Below, one piece after another: positions 63,178 to 64,000 of a stretch of DNA of 64,000 nucleotides. The notes beneath the pieces were generated by a model, which saw only the letters and a program-made list of their open reading frames with translations, did no database searches and was not told the origin of the DNA. A program made the position numbers and the translations under genes. Positions within the stretch are counted from its first letter, which is position 1, and the number at the start of each line of letters is the position of its first letter. Origin of the DNA: Paramacrobiotus metropolitanus (lineage: Eukaryota > Tardigrada > Eutardigrada > Parachela > Macrobiotidae); the NCBI RefSeq assembly GCF_019649055.1, contig NW_026570246.1:1-64000 (forward strand). Reading direction: 5' to 3'.

Positions 63178-64000
63178 CTAGTCGCCGGTCCAATATTCAT
63201 ATTCGCGGGCAATACATTTTTGAAATTCTTTAAACAGTTCCGTCCTGTCATTTTAGTCATAAAAAAGTCCCCGGTCTGGCCCGTTCTCCACACCACCGTG
63301 AAGCCTTCTTCTTCTTTAACACTGCTCTTCAAACCGTTGCCAGACCGACCCGTTCCCGTATTCCGAGATCGCTGATGGCGCGACATCATGCCCGGTGACG
63401 CCGCTCCTTGGTTCTGATTATGCTTCAACTGCAGCTGATGCCCTTCGTTATCTTTCCGCGGCGGGATAGTTGGTCCACGCGACGACAACTTCGGGGGTTG
63501 AGCGCCCCGTCCCTCTCCGGATGACGGTATCAAGAGGAACGGATGCGGTGGCTGAATGGGCGCCAGTGTGGAACCCTCTCCCAATCCCGAATCCGTGCTG
63601 ATGTCCCGCAAATTCATATGGGTAAACTGCCGGTTAACCTCGCGCGGATTGACCGTCATCGCCGGTTTAAAGTCGAACTGCGCCGGCACAGCAGGACGCC
63701 GATGCTCTTTGACGACAGGCTTGGGCGGCAGGACCTGTGTCGGACGGCCGAACTGTCCCGGTGGATCCCAGGATGTACCGTGCCGGCGACCCCCCTCACT
63801 GGTCGCACAAACGGTCGACGCTTTGGAATACGCTGATGCCGGTTCGCGCAAACGTGGATACGGGCTGGTACAGACGCTGTTGTTGGACGGAGGTGTCGCG
63901 GTTTCCCCCACCCGCTTGGAGTGCTCATTTAGAATGTCCTCGGAATCGTCTGCTTCCGGGGGGACATGCGGCAGTTTCGGTCGACCGGAGGGAGTTTTTG
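63178..64000 (-). CDS. Gene X, partial, unrecognised proline/serine-rich protein
   Basis: One open exon of at least 823 nt runs off the right edge. It ends at an AG/GTAAGT donor (exon end 63178, phase 2). From the edge inward it reads KTPSGRPKLPHVPPEADDSE, DILNEHSKRVGETATPPSNN, VLPPKPVVKEHRRPAVPAQF, FTHMNLRDISTDSGLGEGST, SSRGPTIPPRKDN and finally FFMTKMTGRNCLKNFKNVLP. The sequence is rich in Pro, Ser and basic residues, with several PPKP/PPRK-type potential SH3 ligands and few hydrophobic blocks, so most of it is probably disordered; only the last about 50 residues look foldable. I do not recognise the family. A truncated duplicate lies at 43638-43990. Confidence 0.6.

Noticed and set aside
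1-64000. tRNA genes, rRNA and CRISPR arrays
   Set aside because: GGTTCGA/GATTCGA words (for example 49885 and 51446) lack the rest of a tRNA B box or lie in exons. No regularly spaced direct repeats with unique spacers were seen. The 6.6-10 kb and 46-47.5 kb repeats are inverted or contiguous, not CRISPR-like.

Overview
The window is animal nuclear DNA. Genes are split by many GT-AG introns, and three conserved metazoan genes can be read exon by exon: a PDE11-type cyclic-nucleotide phosphodiesterase (minus strand, 5' half only), the recombinase RAD51 (minus, complete) and the junctional scaffold ZO-1/TJP1 (plus, complete, 22 coding exons over 22 kb). Base composition is moderate and introns run from about 50 bases to over 6 kb. 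The mix of families, including a W07G4.4-like M17 aminopeptidase and a TDRD9/Spindle-E-like helicase relic, fits an ecdysozoan invertebrate. A tardigrade is my best guess, but the sequence alone does not prove it.

Layout. 1-6.07 kb: first three coding exons of PDE11, transcribed leftward, with the catalytic half off the left edge. 6.6-10.08 kb: a 3.47-kb foldback element with about 500-bp inverted outer arms made of degenerate 'ATCA-TGATTTTC' repeats, a second inner pair of inverted arms and no convincing transposase; it lies just upstream of the PDE11 first exon. 10.1-13.0 kb: no assignable gene. 13.08-15.2 kb: RAD51. 16.5-38.66 kb: ZO-1, with a CARD-like N-terminus, PDZ1, PDZ2, PDZ3-SH3-GUK, a proline-rich linker and a terminal ZU5. 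One base is missing in the GUK domain; all other exon joins are in phase.

The right 25 kb (39-64 kb) is a duplication-rich, fast-changing region. An unrecognised four-exon gene, called J here, occurs three times: one broken copy at 39.3 kb and two intact copies at 41.7 and 61.1 kb. The two intact copies each face, tail to tail, a minus-strand gene called X (a relic at 43.6 kb; a live-looking exon running off the right edge at 63.2-64 kb). A dead copy of the last third of ZO-1 sits at 44.07-45.56 kb. A 1.3-kb element at 46.2-47.5 kb is bounded by inverted triplets of GC-rich hairpins. From 50.0 to 54.8 kb lies a shuffled, repeatedly duplicated set of M17 leucyl-aminopeptidase exons with no C-terminal metal-site exon. 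At 55.1-56.2 kb is a compact two-exon gene with PD-(D/E)XK nuclease motifs. From 56.6 to 60.5 kb is a degenerate TDRD9-like DEAH helicase.

Functionally the left 38 kb holds housekeeping and signalling genes (cyclic-nucleotide turnover, homologous recombination, junction scaffolding). They are neighbours with no visible common pathway. The most novel material is the J/X segmental duplication, the PD-(D/E)XK gene and the duplicated M17 exon cassettes. No tRNA, rRNA or CRISPR was recognised.
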